From assembly GCF_954871325.1 (NCBI RefSeq), contig NC_088776.1, positions 41,682,569 through 41,746,568 of the forward strand: DNA of 64,000 nucleotides. Direction: 5' to 3'. This DNA comes from Gordionus sp. m RMFG-2023. Taxonomy: Eukaryota; Nematomorpha; Gordioida; Chordodea; Parachordodidae. Positions 1-13,277 of this stretch are shown piece after piece. Under the pieces are notes generated by a model. The model searched no databases. It was not told the DNA's origin and worked only from the letters and a program-made list of their open reading frames with translations. Position 1 is the first letter of the stretch; every line of letters starts with the position of its first letter. The translations under genes and the position numbers were made by a program.

Positions 1-1756
1 TTTAAATTAAATCAAGAATAGTGAACCAGAAGTGGTTAAAATTTTAAAGGATGATTAGTGTGATAGTCCGGAATATTTGGAGAGATCGGTATCAGGATAT
101 ATAAATTGATGAATATGGATAATAATGCGATTAAGGCTAGATATGTGGCAAAAAGGGTTTTTCAAGGTAAAATAAATTTGGTAAAAATTTTGATGCGAAG
201 AACAATATTTTGAATAATATTATATGTAGCCGTTGTGGTTATAAGGGACACCTACAACTTGTATGGTCAAAGAACAAAATTTTTGTGTAGGTTTTCCATT
301 AAGAAAATTGGAAAATTCTAATGTGAGAGAAATTTCGGGTATTAACACAAATAATTTGATGTGTTACAATAAGATTATGATGATCCTCGTTTGTGTTTTT
401 AGTGTAAAAAAAACGAAACATGTGGCCATAAATTGTGTTGAAATGTCAAATATTTTAAACTGACTATATGATTGCAGGTGTAATCATATAAAGGTCGAGA
501 GACAGAGTAAAAATTTTTTTAATAAAGTATTAAATAATGGTAAAATGAGATATAATTCTCATAAAAGGAATGATTATGATAGAAATTTTTATAATTATGG
601 TGATAAAATTAAAAATGTTAATTATCATTATAATCCGAATAAAAGGGATTATAATAATTTTAAATGGGAAAAATTCCTAGTGGTATTGTAAAAAAACATA
701 TCAATATTGTTAAAAAGCCTCTAAATTCCAAGTTGAATTTATGCCCTAATAGAGATTCTAATGAAATTGATATTTCAGATAGAATGAATATTAATCAGCC
801 TTAAAACATGTGATTTTAATGAATGAAAGATTAAATGAACAATGTCCTTGTCCTCGGGTTAAATTGAGGATTGATCATAGGTATATTGATATGTTATTCG
901 ACACTGGTGCTAGAATTTCTATAATGTCTAGAGATAATTTTTATAAATATTGGTCGAATGGCATTATTGAAAAATAAAATATGTATGTGAAACAATTTGA
1001 TGGTTCTGATATTAAAGTTTTGAATAAAACCAGATAGGATGCTATTTTCAATGATACCACCATATGTTTAAATTTATGGTAGTAGAAAAAAAAATGTGAA
1101 AACTTTTATGAGGTGGGATTCGATTACCAAAATCTAACCTCGTAATTATTATTAGAATTTTTTTATCATTGATAGCGAATTGGCCAATTAATGCTAAATA
1201 AAAATAATTGCGGATAGTATCCGAAATAAAATGAAGAAAAAGAAATGCCTAATGTATTGAACGAAGGAAAGAAGCCTGTCGTAATTATCTAATTCTATCC
1301 CGAAAAATTAATGATAGAGTCGAGTAATTCTAAAGTAAATAGTGAAATTGATAAAGATAAAATGATAGATTTTGAAAATAATAAATTAAATAAGTTAATA
1401 ATGCTATTATACCTATTTTAGTTAAAAAAATGTATAATATAATTTTTGAAGAAATTAGGACGTCTAAATAATTATCAAGTAGACGTTAAACTTAAAGGTT
1501 TTCCCCATTATCTTGGCATGTGAAAAATGAAATAGAAGATGAATTAGACAAATGAGTAAATGATGGAATTATTATTTGGATTGAATATAGTGAATGGGCC
1601 ACAAGGCTGTGTGGTGATTTACGAGTTACTCTAAATCCAGGGGTTGTGGAAGTATTATATCCATTACCTAGAATTGGAGAAATTTTGGCCAATTTAAAAG
1701 GTGCATAATATTTTTCCAAAGTTGATTTTTCTTCTGCGTATTTAAAGCAGGGTCTA

Positions 1757-3580
1757 ACATTTGCTCAAAATTCAAAAATCTTCACAGATCGTAGCTATTT
1801 TGAAGATCAAAAAATGCAAAGATTTTTTCGCTAAAAAAAATTTTGAGATTGCTCAAAAAAGATTTTTGGGCAAAATAAATAATGTTTTTTTGTAAAAAAA
1901 ATCTTCAATGATTTTGAGAAATAATTTTTGGAATATTATAATATAATAAAATCTTTAGTGATAAAATCTTTATTATAAAACATTTTTGATCCTAAAATTT
2001 TTTGTACAAATATTTTGTGATTTTTTAAAAATAAAATTTTTGAGATATATGTTTTTATTTTATTTTTTGATCTTGGAAAAATATTATTTTTCTTAAGTTG
2101 TAAATGTGAGAATTTAACGATTACATATTTTTTAATATTTGGTGTTTTGTCATAATTAATGTTTTATATTTAATGTAAACCATAAAAGTGACATACTCAT
2201 TTCAGAACCTTTAAAAATATTTTAATTAAAATAAGCTAGTTGAGCATGTTTCAAGATAGTTTCAAAAGCATATAAAGGTGACAATTGTCATAATCATTAT
2301 TTTTGAACTTTTTTGAGTTTTTTTTAAGTAAATAAGTAAAAATATGTTTTGTAAATATGTTAAATAAGTAAAAATATGTTAAATTAAAATTTCAGTGAAG
2401 ATGTACCATAGAAAAGTAACAATTGTCATAATCGTTAATTATCAACATTTTTAAATTTTTTTAAAGCAAATAAGTAAAATATGTTTTGAACATGTTAAAT
2501 TAAAATTTCAGTGAAGATGTACCATAGAAAAGTGACAATTGTCATAATCGTTGATTATCAACATTTTAAATTTTTTAAAGCAAATAATTAAAAATATGTT
2601 TTGTAAACATGTTAAATTAAAATTTCAGTGAAGATGTAACATAAAAAAGTGACAATTGTCATAATCGTTAATTATGAATATTTTTGAATTTTTTAAAAGT
2701 AAATAGGTAAAAATATTTTTTATAAACATGTTAAATTAAAATTTCAGTGAAGATGTATCATAGGAAAAGTGACAATTGTAATAATTAATATTTTTGATTT
2801 ATTAAAGTAAATAGGTAAAAATATGTTTTGTAATTGTAAATATGTTAAATTTGTATTTCATCAAATATGTATCTTAGAATAGTGACAATTGTCATATCCG
2901 TTATTTTTTAATTTTTTTAAAGCTTATAGGTAAAATTATATATTTTGAACATTTTTAATTTCAGTAAAAATGTACCATTGAAAAGTGACATTGTTATTAT
3001 TAAGCTTTTTCTAATTTTTTGTGGTAATGAGCTTACTACCTATAAAGGTGACAATTGTCTTATTACTCATTATATATTTTTAAATTAAACATACGTAAAA
3101 ATGTTTTGATATAATTTTAAACTAGACAATTATCTAATTCTCAACTCCCTTTTGAAATTATTTTAGTATATATATTTTTGAAATTATCGTGTTACTCATT
3201 TCCATTAATTTATAAATTAAATATAATATATTGTTGGAAAACACTTAAATTTCTGTGCAGATGATAATAGTATTATATATGTTAAATTTTTAGATGCTAG
3301 AATGGAGTTCAACTAAAAAGATGCACTAAATAAACATGATATTTTTACGACAAAAACATTTAAAAATATTAAATAAATTTTTGATCTTAGAAATTACCAT
3401 TTGGATAAATCTAGTAAAATATGCCCCGTCTGATTATACTATTCATACAAAAAATCTATTTATTTTGCTATCATCCAAATCAGTCCTTGTATATGAATTT
3501 TTATTTATTAAAATTTCAATGTAAATTATTTTAAAGGAGGGAATTCATAAATTGTTTACGATAACGACCCCTATTTGCCT
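1757..3580. mobile_element. Minisatellite-bearing insertion inside the Gypsy fossil
   Basis: About 1.8 kb of extremely A/T-rich sequence lies between the front part of the Gypsy reverse transcriptase (ending near 1755) and its middle part (resuming near 3580). It has no coding similarity that I recognise and holds the tandem array listed separately. The edges are inferred from where RT similarity stops and restarts; I could not define terminal repeats or a target duplication. Part of the interrupted domain may be missing, so a replacement or rearrangement is also possible. Confidence 0.5.
2160..3080. repeat. Degenerate tandem array, unit about 110-130 bp
   Basis: About seven diverged units. 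Each carries the 10-bp palindrome gacaattgtc (usually followed by ataatcg), then an A/T-rich stretch with aagtaaaaatatgttttg, then aaatttcagtgaagatgtac and catagaaaagt. The 2400-2760 units are most alike and the outer units are eroded. Fragments with the same gacaattgtcatatt core recur inside the repeat at 44345-44890, which suggests that the array belongs to a mobile repeat family and did not arise here. Confidence 0.8.
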
Positions 3581-4319
3581 TTTGTAGGTTACCGTTTGGA
3601 TTAAGTGTGTCAGCGCTGATTTTTCAGCGTACTATGGCATCAGTTTTCCAGGGCTTAGAAGGTGTTTTCTATTATATGGTTGTTATGTTAATTACTTGTG
3701 TAACACCGAAGCAACATAATCAACGTTTGGAAGAAGTTTTCAAAAGAATTTGTGATAAAGGTCTGAGGGCCAACAGAGAAAAAAGTGTTTTTGGGGTAAT
3801 AGAAGTTATCAATTTAGGACATCGAATTAATGGGATGGAAGGGAAACCTTTGGATACAAATTTGAAAAATATATTTAATATATACGCCAACCAATAAAAC
3901 GGAGGTTCCATTTTTGGGTATGGTAAATTATTATCATAGATTTTTGGATGATTTTGCAAGGATTGCAGTACCTTTATATAAATTATTACAAAAGGGAGTT
4001 CATTTTGAATGGGCCAGGGAACAACAAATGACATTTAAAATTTTAAAAGAGAAAATTGGGAAAGAACCGATTTTGGTGTGTTTTAACTATGATTTAGAAA
4101 TAATATTAGCTGTTGATCCATCCAACAAGGGTTTTGGGGGTGCATTATTGCATTTAATTGATGATTTAAAAAGACCAATTTTATTTTTTTCAAGAGTTTT
4201 CCGAGAAGTGGAAACGCGATATTTCGTTATTGAACATGAAGGGTAGGCAGTCATTTTTGGTTTAACCAAATGTCGGGAATATTTAATCGGGAAAAAATTT
4301 GCCATTTATACCGATCATG

Positions 4320-7300
4320 ATTACATGTGAATACCGCGAAAATTTTAGTGCGAAATGTATTATAACGAATGCATTACAGCGAATACCGATTACCACGAAA
4401 TTATAGCGAATGCATTACCGCGAATATAATATCGCGAATGCATTACCGCGAATATAATATCGCGAATGCATTACCGCGAATGCATTATAGCGAATATAAT
4501 ACAGCAAAAATATTATGGCGAATGCATTAGCGCGAATGTAATACCGCGAAAGCGTTATCGCTAATGTATTATAGCGAATACATTATAGCGAATGAATTAT
4601 AGCGAATGCATTATAGCGAATGTATTAGAGCGAATGAATTATAACGAATGCATTATTGCGAATGCATTATAGAGAATGCATTATCGCGAATGTATTACCG
4701 TAAAAGCATTATCGCGAATGCATTATAGCGAATGAATTATCGCAAATTTATCACAGCGAAAGATCGTAAATGCAGTTGAACTTGGAAATTAAGTTAAAGT
4801 GGTTTGGATCTATAAAAACTTTTTTTTTAGAAAATATGGCTAAGGCTTTTGATTTTTTGACTCAAAATTTATAAAAAAGAATCTTATATATAAAATAGAT
4901 TTCTCTAGGATTAGGGTAAAGGAATTAAATATTTATATTAATTGATTGTTTAAATATATGTTTAGTATATTTTTCAATTAAGTTTGGACAGGACAAAATT
5001 TTGGATGGAGCTTTGGCTGAAATAAATTAAATTTGCAAGGCGCTAAGTAAAATCTTATTTAAAATATTGAGCCAAACAGATAATTAGTCTTCGGAAATCA
5101 TTTATATCATTCTTTGACAAAACATGCTTTAATTAGTGAGGGATTTAGTATTAACTTGATAAGCACATTCTGATAATAAATTTGTGTAAAGTTCTCTTAT
5201 TACTTAATCAAAATGACAAGGTTAAAGCTTTTTACAACAAGACATGAAACAATATTCAGCATCATAGGTAAATTGTCGAATTGAATGGCTACACATCTCG
5301 GAACTTAATTCATGTAATCACTGAAGATGAAATTATGACTATTGTAACTCAGGAATTGGGGAAAACAATAGAATAATGATTTCCTTAATTGATTCTTGTT
5401 AGGTTTTTGCTTCCTGATGAGTTTATTTTCTAGTTATGTGATTAAAGACAATAAAATTATGTCATGAGAAGAAAAATTGGAATGAAGTTTAATTCCTGAA
5501 TTCTCTAGGAAAAGTGGAATATTGGTCCAGTTCAACAAGCTTTTAAGAAGTCTTAAAATACAGGTTCCATATACCGAAAAATTCTCAAGTAATAGGCTAC
5601 AACCTTTTGAATCTCACAAATTTGAAAGTAAGTAAAAGGCCCTTAATTTCGCAAAAAATAATCAAAATGGCGTTTGTTAGGTGTTATACAAGAGAAAAAA
5701 TAGGATAGATTAATTATATTAATAATTTTATGGATCTCAAAGTATGCTTTGTGTTTTGCGTATAATTATCACGAAAAAATTTGAAAAAAAGTGAGCATCA
5801 GGCTGTAGATCAACATAATGGGAATACGTCTAGCCTATTTTTAAATAAATAAAATAAATGAGGGTCTTAAATTATTTTTCAAATATTTGTATTTCAAATT
5901 TTCTAAAAAACGATTTAATCTAATTATTAAAAAAATGAGAATACTAAATTCCATATATTTTTATAAAATACGAAATTTCATAAATAGCAAGTGCCATGTT
6001 TTAGAGTTATAATAATTTAAAAATGCTACTTTAAATAAATATAGAAACGTGAATTAGGCTGGTTCTCTGGTTTTTTGAAAAGGTCTGAACTTGCTAAATG
6101 AGTTAAAATATAATTAGTGAGTCTAAATAATTTCCTCAGAGAAATAGAGATCCGGTGGAAAAATATTATCGAGGAACTTCCATATGGTAACAAATTTATG
6201 ATTTTCGATATATTAAAAAAAACATATTAATGATGAACTCCTTATTAGAGAGTAAGTGGATAAGTAGCAAAGAATTTTAATACTTCTATTAATTATATCA
6301 ACCATTTGACGAATATAAATCACTATTGCATACGTGATAATGAAATCGCTATCATGCATTCTCTGTAATACATTCGCGAAATTGCATTCGAGATAATACA
6401 TTGGCGATAATGCATTCGAGATATTGCCTTCACGATAATACATTCGCGATAATACCCCCGCTGTAATGCACTCGCGATAAATTTCGCGGTAATGTATTCG
6501 CTCGAATGCATTTGAGGGAATCAGTGCTGTAAACATTTTTAAAAAAATCAAACGCGTTCGCGTTCAACGAATCTTACGCGTTCACATTCAAGTTCATGTT
6601 CAAAAAAAAGGAACGCGTTCACGTTCATAAAACCGTTCAAACTTTTATGATGAATATTTTTAAAATTTAATTTAATATAAATAACCTTATATTTTTTAAT
6701 ACAATATATTTTAGCCATGTTAAAAAATAATATAGTTTTATTTTGATAATATAATTATAAATATAATATAATATAATATAGCGAATAAAAAGATATTTTT
6801 ATTTATAAAAATTTTTCTTATTAAATTTTAATAACAATTGTTTTCAATTTATCTGATAGACAGGAACACTTGGCAGTTAATACTGCATTAGCTATACTGA
6901 AAACGCGCTCTATATAGGCAGATGAGGAGATTGCGGTATTATATTTAATAAACAGCTTTTTAACGTGGAGAATTAATTAAAACATATTGTTTTGTTATTT
7001 GCAAAAAATTGAGATAAATTATCCTCCTCCAATCCAATCTCTACTCTCGACAAAAAAAAGAATATCTCGAAATTAACAGTTCTCTAGGGTTCAAAGCATT
7101 TTTTCAATAACGCTATAAGTTTATTTTTAATAGGTTCGTTCTGTGAAAGTTTTATCCATGGCCATTGAAGTTTAAATGCTGGATGTATAATTGCAGAAAG
7201 AACATATTGATCCTTATATATGTTCAAATCTTTAAAAAAATAAAATATATGTAATTAATTAAGAGTGATAGGTTTAATACCTTTTATTAATCCCATTTAA

Positions 7301-8285
7301 TATGGCGTCTATCAATGGTTGACCATATTTGAGGCCACTAATTTTTTTAATTTTAAAATAACTATCGTTATTGTTGGAGTCAAATATTACAAATGCATTA
7401 TTTTTTTAAATTTAGTGATTTAACTTAGTTTTATCATATAACATCAAATAATTAATATTAAATGTCGTTTTAAATGGGAACCTGAAGATTTTGACAATAT
7501 AATAATTTTTGGCCACATTTTACACTTGGTGAGCATTGGATTAGTTCCTTCAATATAGGATGTTAATGAGAAAGAAAAAAAGAAAGAAAGAAAGAAAGAA
7601 CATTTGTCATATTTGGCTATGGTAATGATAATTCATCTGATTTTGGATTTTCAGAATCAGATGATGAGGATTAAATAATAATATCCATGCTTATGCTAAT
7701 CTATTAAATTAAAATATAAACAATAATATTCAAATTAATAAACTATGTGTTAAAAAAATTGAAATGTGAAAAGGAAATACACAGCCGATTAAAAATTATA
7801 AATAAAACATTTTTTAAAAAAATTCGGAAATATTAAATTTTTCAATTAAATAAAAATATTTTTAAAATTAACGTTAAATTCGAACGCGTTCGTCATAAAA
7901 AAAACACGTTCACGTTCACGTTCAAAGTTCGTCAAAAATAAAAGGAATACCGTTCATCATTTTTTTCAAAAAAACGAACTTCGTTCACGAACGCGTTCAT
8001 TTTGAACGTGTTCCTTTACAACACTAGCGCGAATACATTTGCTATGATACATTAGCGATAAAGCTTTGGCGGTAATATCTTCGCTCTAATACATTCGATA
8101 TGATGCATTCGTGACAATTCATTCGCGGTAATACATTAGCTGCAATACATTCGCGATACTTTTCGCTATGATGCATTCGCCATTCGCTATAATATCTTTT
8201 CGCTGCATTCAACATTCGCGGTTATGCATTGGCTATAATGAATTTCGCGGAAAATGTTTTGCAGTATTGACGCGATATTAATTTG
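4320..8285. mobile_element. Foldback-like element with tandem-array arms
   Basis: The left arm (about 4325-4765) is a tandem array of a 13-15 base unit of the form gcgaatgcattatag. The right side (6340-6520 and 8027-8270) carries the same motif in reverse complement (for example cattcgcgataatac). Once the hAT element at 6522-8026 is removed, the right arm is about 420 bases, close to the roughly 440-base left arm. The core, 4765-6340, is non-repetitive and I recognise nothing in it. Long inverted arms built from short tandem units are the mark of foldback (FB/Galileo-like) transposons. It sits inside the RNase H region of the Gypsy fossil, so it is younger than that element. Long open frames in the arms are repeat artefacts. 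Confidence 0.65.
6522..8026 (-). mobile_element. Non-autonomous hAT element in the foldback arm
   Basis: The ends form inverted repeats, cagtgctgtaaac at the left and the complement of tagtgttgtaaag at the right, which is the hAT pattern. The flanks give an 8-base near-duplication, gagggaat against gcgcgaat (6 of 8 match). Inside both ends are clusters of acgcgttc motifs. Near 6845-6925, the reverse strand encodes the hAT C-terminal dimerisation motif (a relative of SSAPVERVFSIANALL) as a remnant, and nothing else of the transposase is readable. It is a relative of the element at 19232-21415: ends and transposase tail are clearly alike. It inserted in the right-hand array of the foldback element and is therefore the youngest layer here. 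Confidence 0.75.
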
Positions 8286-8760
8286 GAATTGCGATATCGT
8301 CGAGGTAAAGAAAATTGTTTACCTGATATTTTATCCAGGTTGGGATTGAGTGAAGAAGATCTCGATTTAAATAGAAAGAAAGTAATGGAGAAGGAGAAAT
8401 CATTAGTTTGTTCTCTTTCGCTATGTTAAAAGGTGGTCCTACAAATTAGGAAGACCTTAAATTCAATACTTTTAATAGGTAAAGAATTGAGTCATATAAA
8501 ATTATTCTTAATGAGAAAAAAACCGTGGAAAAATAATTGTAAAATTTATAAAAAAATTGAAAAAGAATTGTCCGTAGTGAATGATTGTATTGTACAAGGA
8601 AATAGGGCCGTAATTCCTTTTAAATTACAAGTAAAATTGTAGATTTATCATGCCGGACATCAGGGTCGGGATAAAATAAAATCTTGGGCTTGTGAATATG
8701 TATGGTGGCCTGGATTGGAAAAATTACAAAGAAATATATTACATATAATAATATTTGAAT

Positions 8761-10529
8761 TATAAAAAAATTGTTTGTATCTTCTCAATGTGACCTGGTA
8801 TGGGTAAAGATATTGATTGTGTTGGACATTATAAATAGCTTTACCATGTGACATTTTTGTTGAACACTGTAAATTAAAAAATAGTGTTGATAAAAAAAAT
8901 TCAGTTTTAAGATACTATATGCAATTATGTGGTTGTACAACAAAAAAATTTTGATTGGAATTTAACACATTTATAGTACTTTTATAAAATATAAAATTAT
9001 CAAAAACATGATTTAAAAAAAAGAAATTTATCTTTCATCAAAGGAAAGATGGGACTATGAAGATCTCAGTCATTTTAAAAATTTCAGTACTCAACAAGTA
9101 TTTGTGTGTAAAGTAAAACTAATTTTGATTTTTTTAAGTACTTCAAGAGTTTTGGTAAAGTCTTCTTAGAAGTTAGAAGGCACCACTTTTTAATATTTTA
9201 TAATCTAAAGCCATCAAAGATTTAAGAAACATGCTGATCCAATATTTTTTATTAAAAAAAATTAGATTGGGTATGGTAATTTTTTATAATTAGATGCTTG
9301 ACCATATGCAATTTTAAATTGACTGTTTAACAAAACAATGTACAATATTTTGTTAAAATAATGCGAAATGGCTGTCAAGTGGAAAGAAAAAATTTTCCCC
9401 AAGTCTTTGTGCATCAAATTTATTAGTATGCTACCATGCTGCAACCCTAATTCCATTTGATTAATTTTAATTAATATTATGCAACCTGATCCCAAATAAT
9501 GCTAACATGAAAATTCAGTAATTCCGGAAATAAATCGTCAATAGTTAAAAAAAATAGTTTGTGTATTACAATTGTCAATCTGAGTGACATATGATGGAAC
9601 AATATGACCGTTCTCTCAAGCTGTGAATGAATAACCAATCGATAATTCAGTGAACAAGCCAACGAATACGTCATAATATACTATGATCATTGACCTTTTC
9701 ATTTGACATTATTGATGATAGCTTGGCGAATATTTCATTGACGGCGAAGGAAAATGCCATAGTAAGTACTCTCATATTATCAGTACCATCATGAACATAG
9801 ATATGATGGGGGAAAATTATCTTAGCAATTATGTAAAATATTTTGTAATCTATTTCTATTGTTTAAATATTTAATAGATATTATATTTAAAAAATTTTTT
9901 GGGTGAATGCCTCGTGCCCATAAAGGAGTGGCATGTTACACTATGCATAATTTTTACAATATTTTAACAACCGTCAATCAATAATATTGCTTATTGTTGA
10001 TTGGTCGGAGATAAACAAAATATTAGAATAAATAAAAATATATACGGATAAAAAATTTTATTCGAGAGAATTGTGATTTTGGAAATGAAATAAAAAATAT
10101 ATTTTTATTTTGAATAATTTTGATTAATATTTATTAAGAAATTAAAAAAGCGTTTTGTGATTATTATTTTAAGAAAAAGATTTATTTAGGAATTTTGAGT
10201 AAGTTCTTATTTTATTATAATTAATTGTAATAAAGTTGAGGTCGAAGAAAAACAGGAAATTTAAATATTTGTGTATCATGTGTGCAACACGATGTTTAAA
10301 AATAAAGAGAAAAGCTGGTAAGGTACCACCGCTATGGCACGATTGACTACATTCTGATGGTAAAATATTAAACATGCTGAGTTAAAAACGTGAAAGTGAT
10401 CCCAAAGGAATATGTTTCCAAACATGGCTTGGTATCTTAGTTGCATGGAGGAATGGTAAAGGGGTCAAAATAAAATCCGCGGAAGTATATATAAAGATTA
10501 AAAGTTTAGAAATTAAACGAGAAATGTGC
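8761..10529. other. Gene-free A/T-rich stretch
   Basis: Between the last recognisable Gypsy pol fragment and the short LTR element. I see no convincing reading frame, RNA gene or repeat structure here; the short frames on the reverse strand (9262-9674, 10169-10375) have no recognisable content. The 5' part may be decayed 3' sequence of the Gypsy fossil. Confidence 0.5.
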
Positions 10530-12111
10530 TGTTGTAATATTCAAATGAGTTAAAGAATAATGAATAAAAAAGATTTATTATTCAGATTAAATAAAGTTCA
10601 AGATTATTTCAGTTTGTTTTTTAAACGTTATGTAAATGAGTATTATAGAAAAGTCTATATAATCGAGGATATTTTACTTGAAAATAATAATTATTATGAA
10701 TTTGCTAACATAATTTTTAATCTTTTAATTTTTTTATATAATTTTAATTTTTATATTTTAGTTATGATTATGTAATTACAATTTATATTAATTAATAAAG
10801 TATCAGTAGTTAATTTATTTATACTATTTATTTGTATTCTCGTTAATTCTCAACTACAACATTTGTTACCGAAACATTATGTTCTATGGGCATATTCAGT
10901 TTAATTAACTTTTCTTTATTTGACAATGGTTGGAGAGTGGGCCAGGGCAATTACCACAAATCAGTCTAATTAACTCTGAACTAAATAAAGGGGGAAGGGG
11001 ATATATGAAATGACCGACTCTAAGATAAAGAATGAGAGCAATAAAACAATGGTATAAATATCAATGGCCGTAATTCGAAAAAGAATAGAATTAGTCGTTT
11101 AGTTAAAAGGAATTCGTCACAAGAGATTGATCGATGTAGCTAAAAGAAATTCGTTATAAATTTTTATTAAAGATATACGTTTAACTGTTATTTAAGTTGA
11201 TAATATTTAGCAAAATATCAGGTTGTTGATTAACCAAAATCTTCATAAAGAGAAACGGCTTTCGTCATTAGAAAATATATGCCACAATCGAGCTCAATTA
11301 GAGATCGGATTTTTATTTTGGATCAAAAGATACAAGAAATTATTATCGTATAAGTGATCTCAAGGCAAATTGGATATCTTGACAAGCGACTAGGTAGAAC
11401 AAGTGGTCAAGACCAGGATGCAATCGTTAATCGTTGATAAATTATCGCCAATTGCTTATCAAAACTTTAGTATAGGATACAAAATCGATGATCTTAGAAA
11501 CAAGAATTCGTGAAAACAATCGTTAATCGCAGATCAAGCATCGCCTATCGTTGACCGAGATAAAGCACTTATCATTAGTTACAAGAGAAGAACGTTAGAA
11601 ACAAGCAAAAGATTAAAATAATTTAACAGGAGAATTTAAGATGGGGTATCGATAATCATTGACTAGCAATCGTGAATCGTTTAAAAGCATGCAATCAATA
11701 CCAGACGAAGGCAAGAAACAGAATCTACCGGTAAGAAGAAGTAATCGAATACATGCACGACTATTGGTCTTTCGCAGAATGTGGGGTCTAAGCTAAGTGG
11801 AAGGGTGTTGTAATATTCAAATGAGTTAAAGAAAAGTGAATAAAAAAGATTTATTATTCAGATTAAATAAAGTTCAAGATTATTTCAGTTTGTTTTTTAA
11901 ACATTTTGTAAATGAATATTATAGAAAAATATATATAATCGAGAATATTTTTCTTGTTAAATATTAATAATTTTCGAACATAATTTTTAATCTTTTAATT
12001 TTTCTTTTATTATTTTGTTTTTTTATTTTAATTATTATTATGTAATTACAATTTATATTAATTAATAAAGAATTAGTAGTTAATTTATTTTTACTATTTT
12101 ATTTGTATTCT
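10530..12111 (+). mobile_element. Short non-coding LTR retroelement fossil (TRIM/LARD-like)
   Basis: Two direct repeats of about 310 bases, at 10530-10840 and 11806-12111, both start tgttgtaatattcaaatgag and end in atttgtattct; they differ by scattered substitutions and small gaps. The left copy may extend to acaaca at 10862, which would make a tgttgt...acaaca terminus typical of LTRs. A purine-rich tract (agtggaaggg) abuts the right repeat, as a polypurine tract should. The roughly 0.95-kb interior has no coding capacity that I can see, so it looks like a non-autonomous LTR element. No target duplication is evident. The repeats have diverged, so it is not recent. Confidence 0.6.
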
Positions 12112-13277
12112 ATAAATTTTCCCACATATGTACTGCTAAGCAAAATTTCATAACGACGCTTGCAAGTAAACCAATGAGACAATCGATACCAACAAAGAGT
12201 TAGAGGCAATAAAGAAATCTAGACTAGTTCGAGAAGTTGAGAATCAATAAGGGAGAGTTAGACTCAAACAAAGTTGGCGATTTAACGACAAAGTTCTAAG
12301 AGCAATAAATGATAAAAACTAGATACTTTAAAAAGTTAAAGACGTAGGCAGATAATTGTAAATTCAATATTGCTAAACAGAATGCTACAATAGTGGTTTT
12401 CACGAAATAAGAAATTAAATAACGATATTCCATAAATTACTTAGAAAAGAATAATCGAGATAAAATAAAACCAATCAATATCTAAATTTCAATGCAGAGA
12501 TACACAGACAGGGTGTAAATGTAAGATGCTCAAAATAATGCTGGTAATATTTTAATTGAGATCAAAAATGTTTGCAAAAATTACAAAAAATGAATAGTTT
12601 GTTAAAGGAATAGTACAAAAATTGCAAACAAATATTTTATGAAAGATGAACTGAAGGTTTTACATATGTAGAGTTTCCGTGTGGATTTAGTGGTAAAAGA
12701 ATTTAAACACTCCTTAAAATGAACAAACTGCTGAAATGATTTAACAAAAATGCAACGTCATAATAAAAAAAATAATAAAAACCACCGGTAAAAAATTTAT
12801 ATAATTGATCGGTCTTTTAACTTTGGATTAATGGATGGGTTTTAATTTAATCGACAATATGTTTCATTAAATCATCACAACACTGTATTTTGCTAGGATT
12901 GTTTTTTTTATTTGGCAATTACTTTTAAATTAAATATTTGTATTATATTATATTAAATTTATTCATATCGAAAAATACTTTAATATTCAATAAAAAAAAC
13001 AAAACAACAGGCTCATTAATAGATCAATATTTAAGTTTACCTTACTATTCAATTATATAATAATTTGCCAAACCTTTGTGTATATTTTAATTTGCATTAC
13101 TTTTCTAAAGGAGGTACTTTAGTTGTTTTTTTTTCAATATACTATGAAACGAAATGTTTACTAAAAAAAAAGAATTTTACTTCTAGATTAAATATTTGTA
13201 TTAATTGTTATATTAAATTTATTCATATTTGATTTGATATTTTTTACATAAAACAGAGACCTGCAGAGGTACCATTT
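12112..13277. other. Gene-free stretch with partial repeats
   Basis: No gene recognised. A segment near 12973-13010 (tttaatattcaataaaaaaa... followed by aacaacaggct) recurs near 21427-21465, and agacctgcagaggtaccat at 13257-13276 is the terminus of the GC-rich element family seen at 21697, 35187 and 45575. In both places the shared order is the aacaacaggct segment, then the gagacctgcaga terminus, then the dispersed repeat, so the whole block was probably copied together. Confidence 0.5.

Larger units (their letters stand above)
60..8760 (+). mobile_element. Ty3/Gypsy LTR retrotransposon fossil (broken, nested)
   Basis: Fossil pol-bearing retroelement on the + strand. Recognisable parts in order: Cys/His zinc-knuckle-like patches of gag near 225-475, an aspartic protease patch (LFDTGARISIMS) near 898-930, the front of the reverse transcriptase (YPLPRIGEI, then KVDFSSAYLK) near 1655-1750, the later RT and RNase H region at 3590-4320 (for example FGLSVSALIFQRTMASVFQG and FAIYTDHD), an RNase H tail (LRYRRGKENCLPDILSRL) near 8293-8345, and an integrase zinc-finger patch (YHAGHQGRDKIKSWA) near 8646-8690. 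This order is that of Ty3/Gypsy. Two large foreign insertions separate the pieces (about 1757-3580 and 4320-8285). No LTRs were identified and the true ends are unknown. It carries many breaks and looks old. Confidence 0.85.

Noticed and set aside
4325-4765. Regularly spaced short repeats, CRISPR-like at first glance
   Set aside because: Units are contiguous with no unique spacers, diverge freely and recur inverted downstream; the genome is eukaryotic.
6213-6551. Two overlapping open reverse frames of 112 and 62 codons
   Set aside because: They run through the cattcgcgataatac tandem arm of the foldback element. The repeated ISRMYYREC-like peptide is the translation of a short tandem unit, not a protein.
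10560-10775. 71-codon frame MNKKDLLFRLNKVQDYFSLF...
   Set aside because: Lies inside a long terminal repeat; the second repeat copy does not preserve it.
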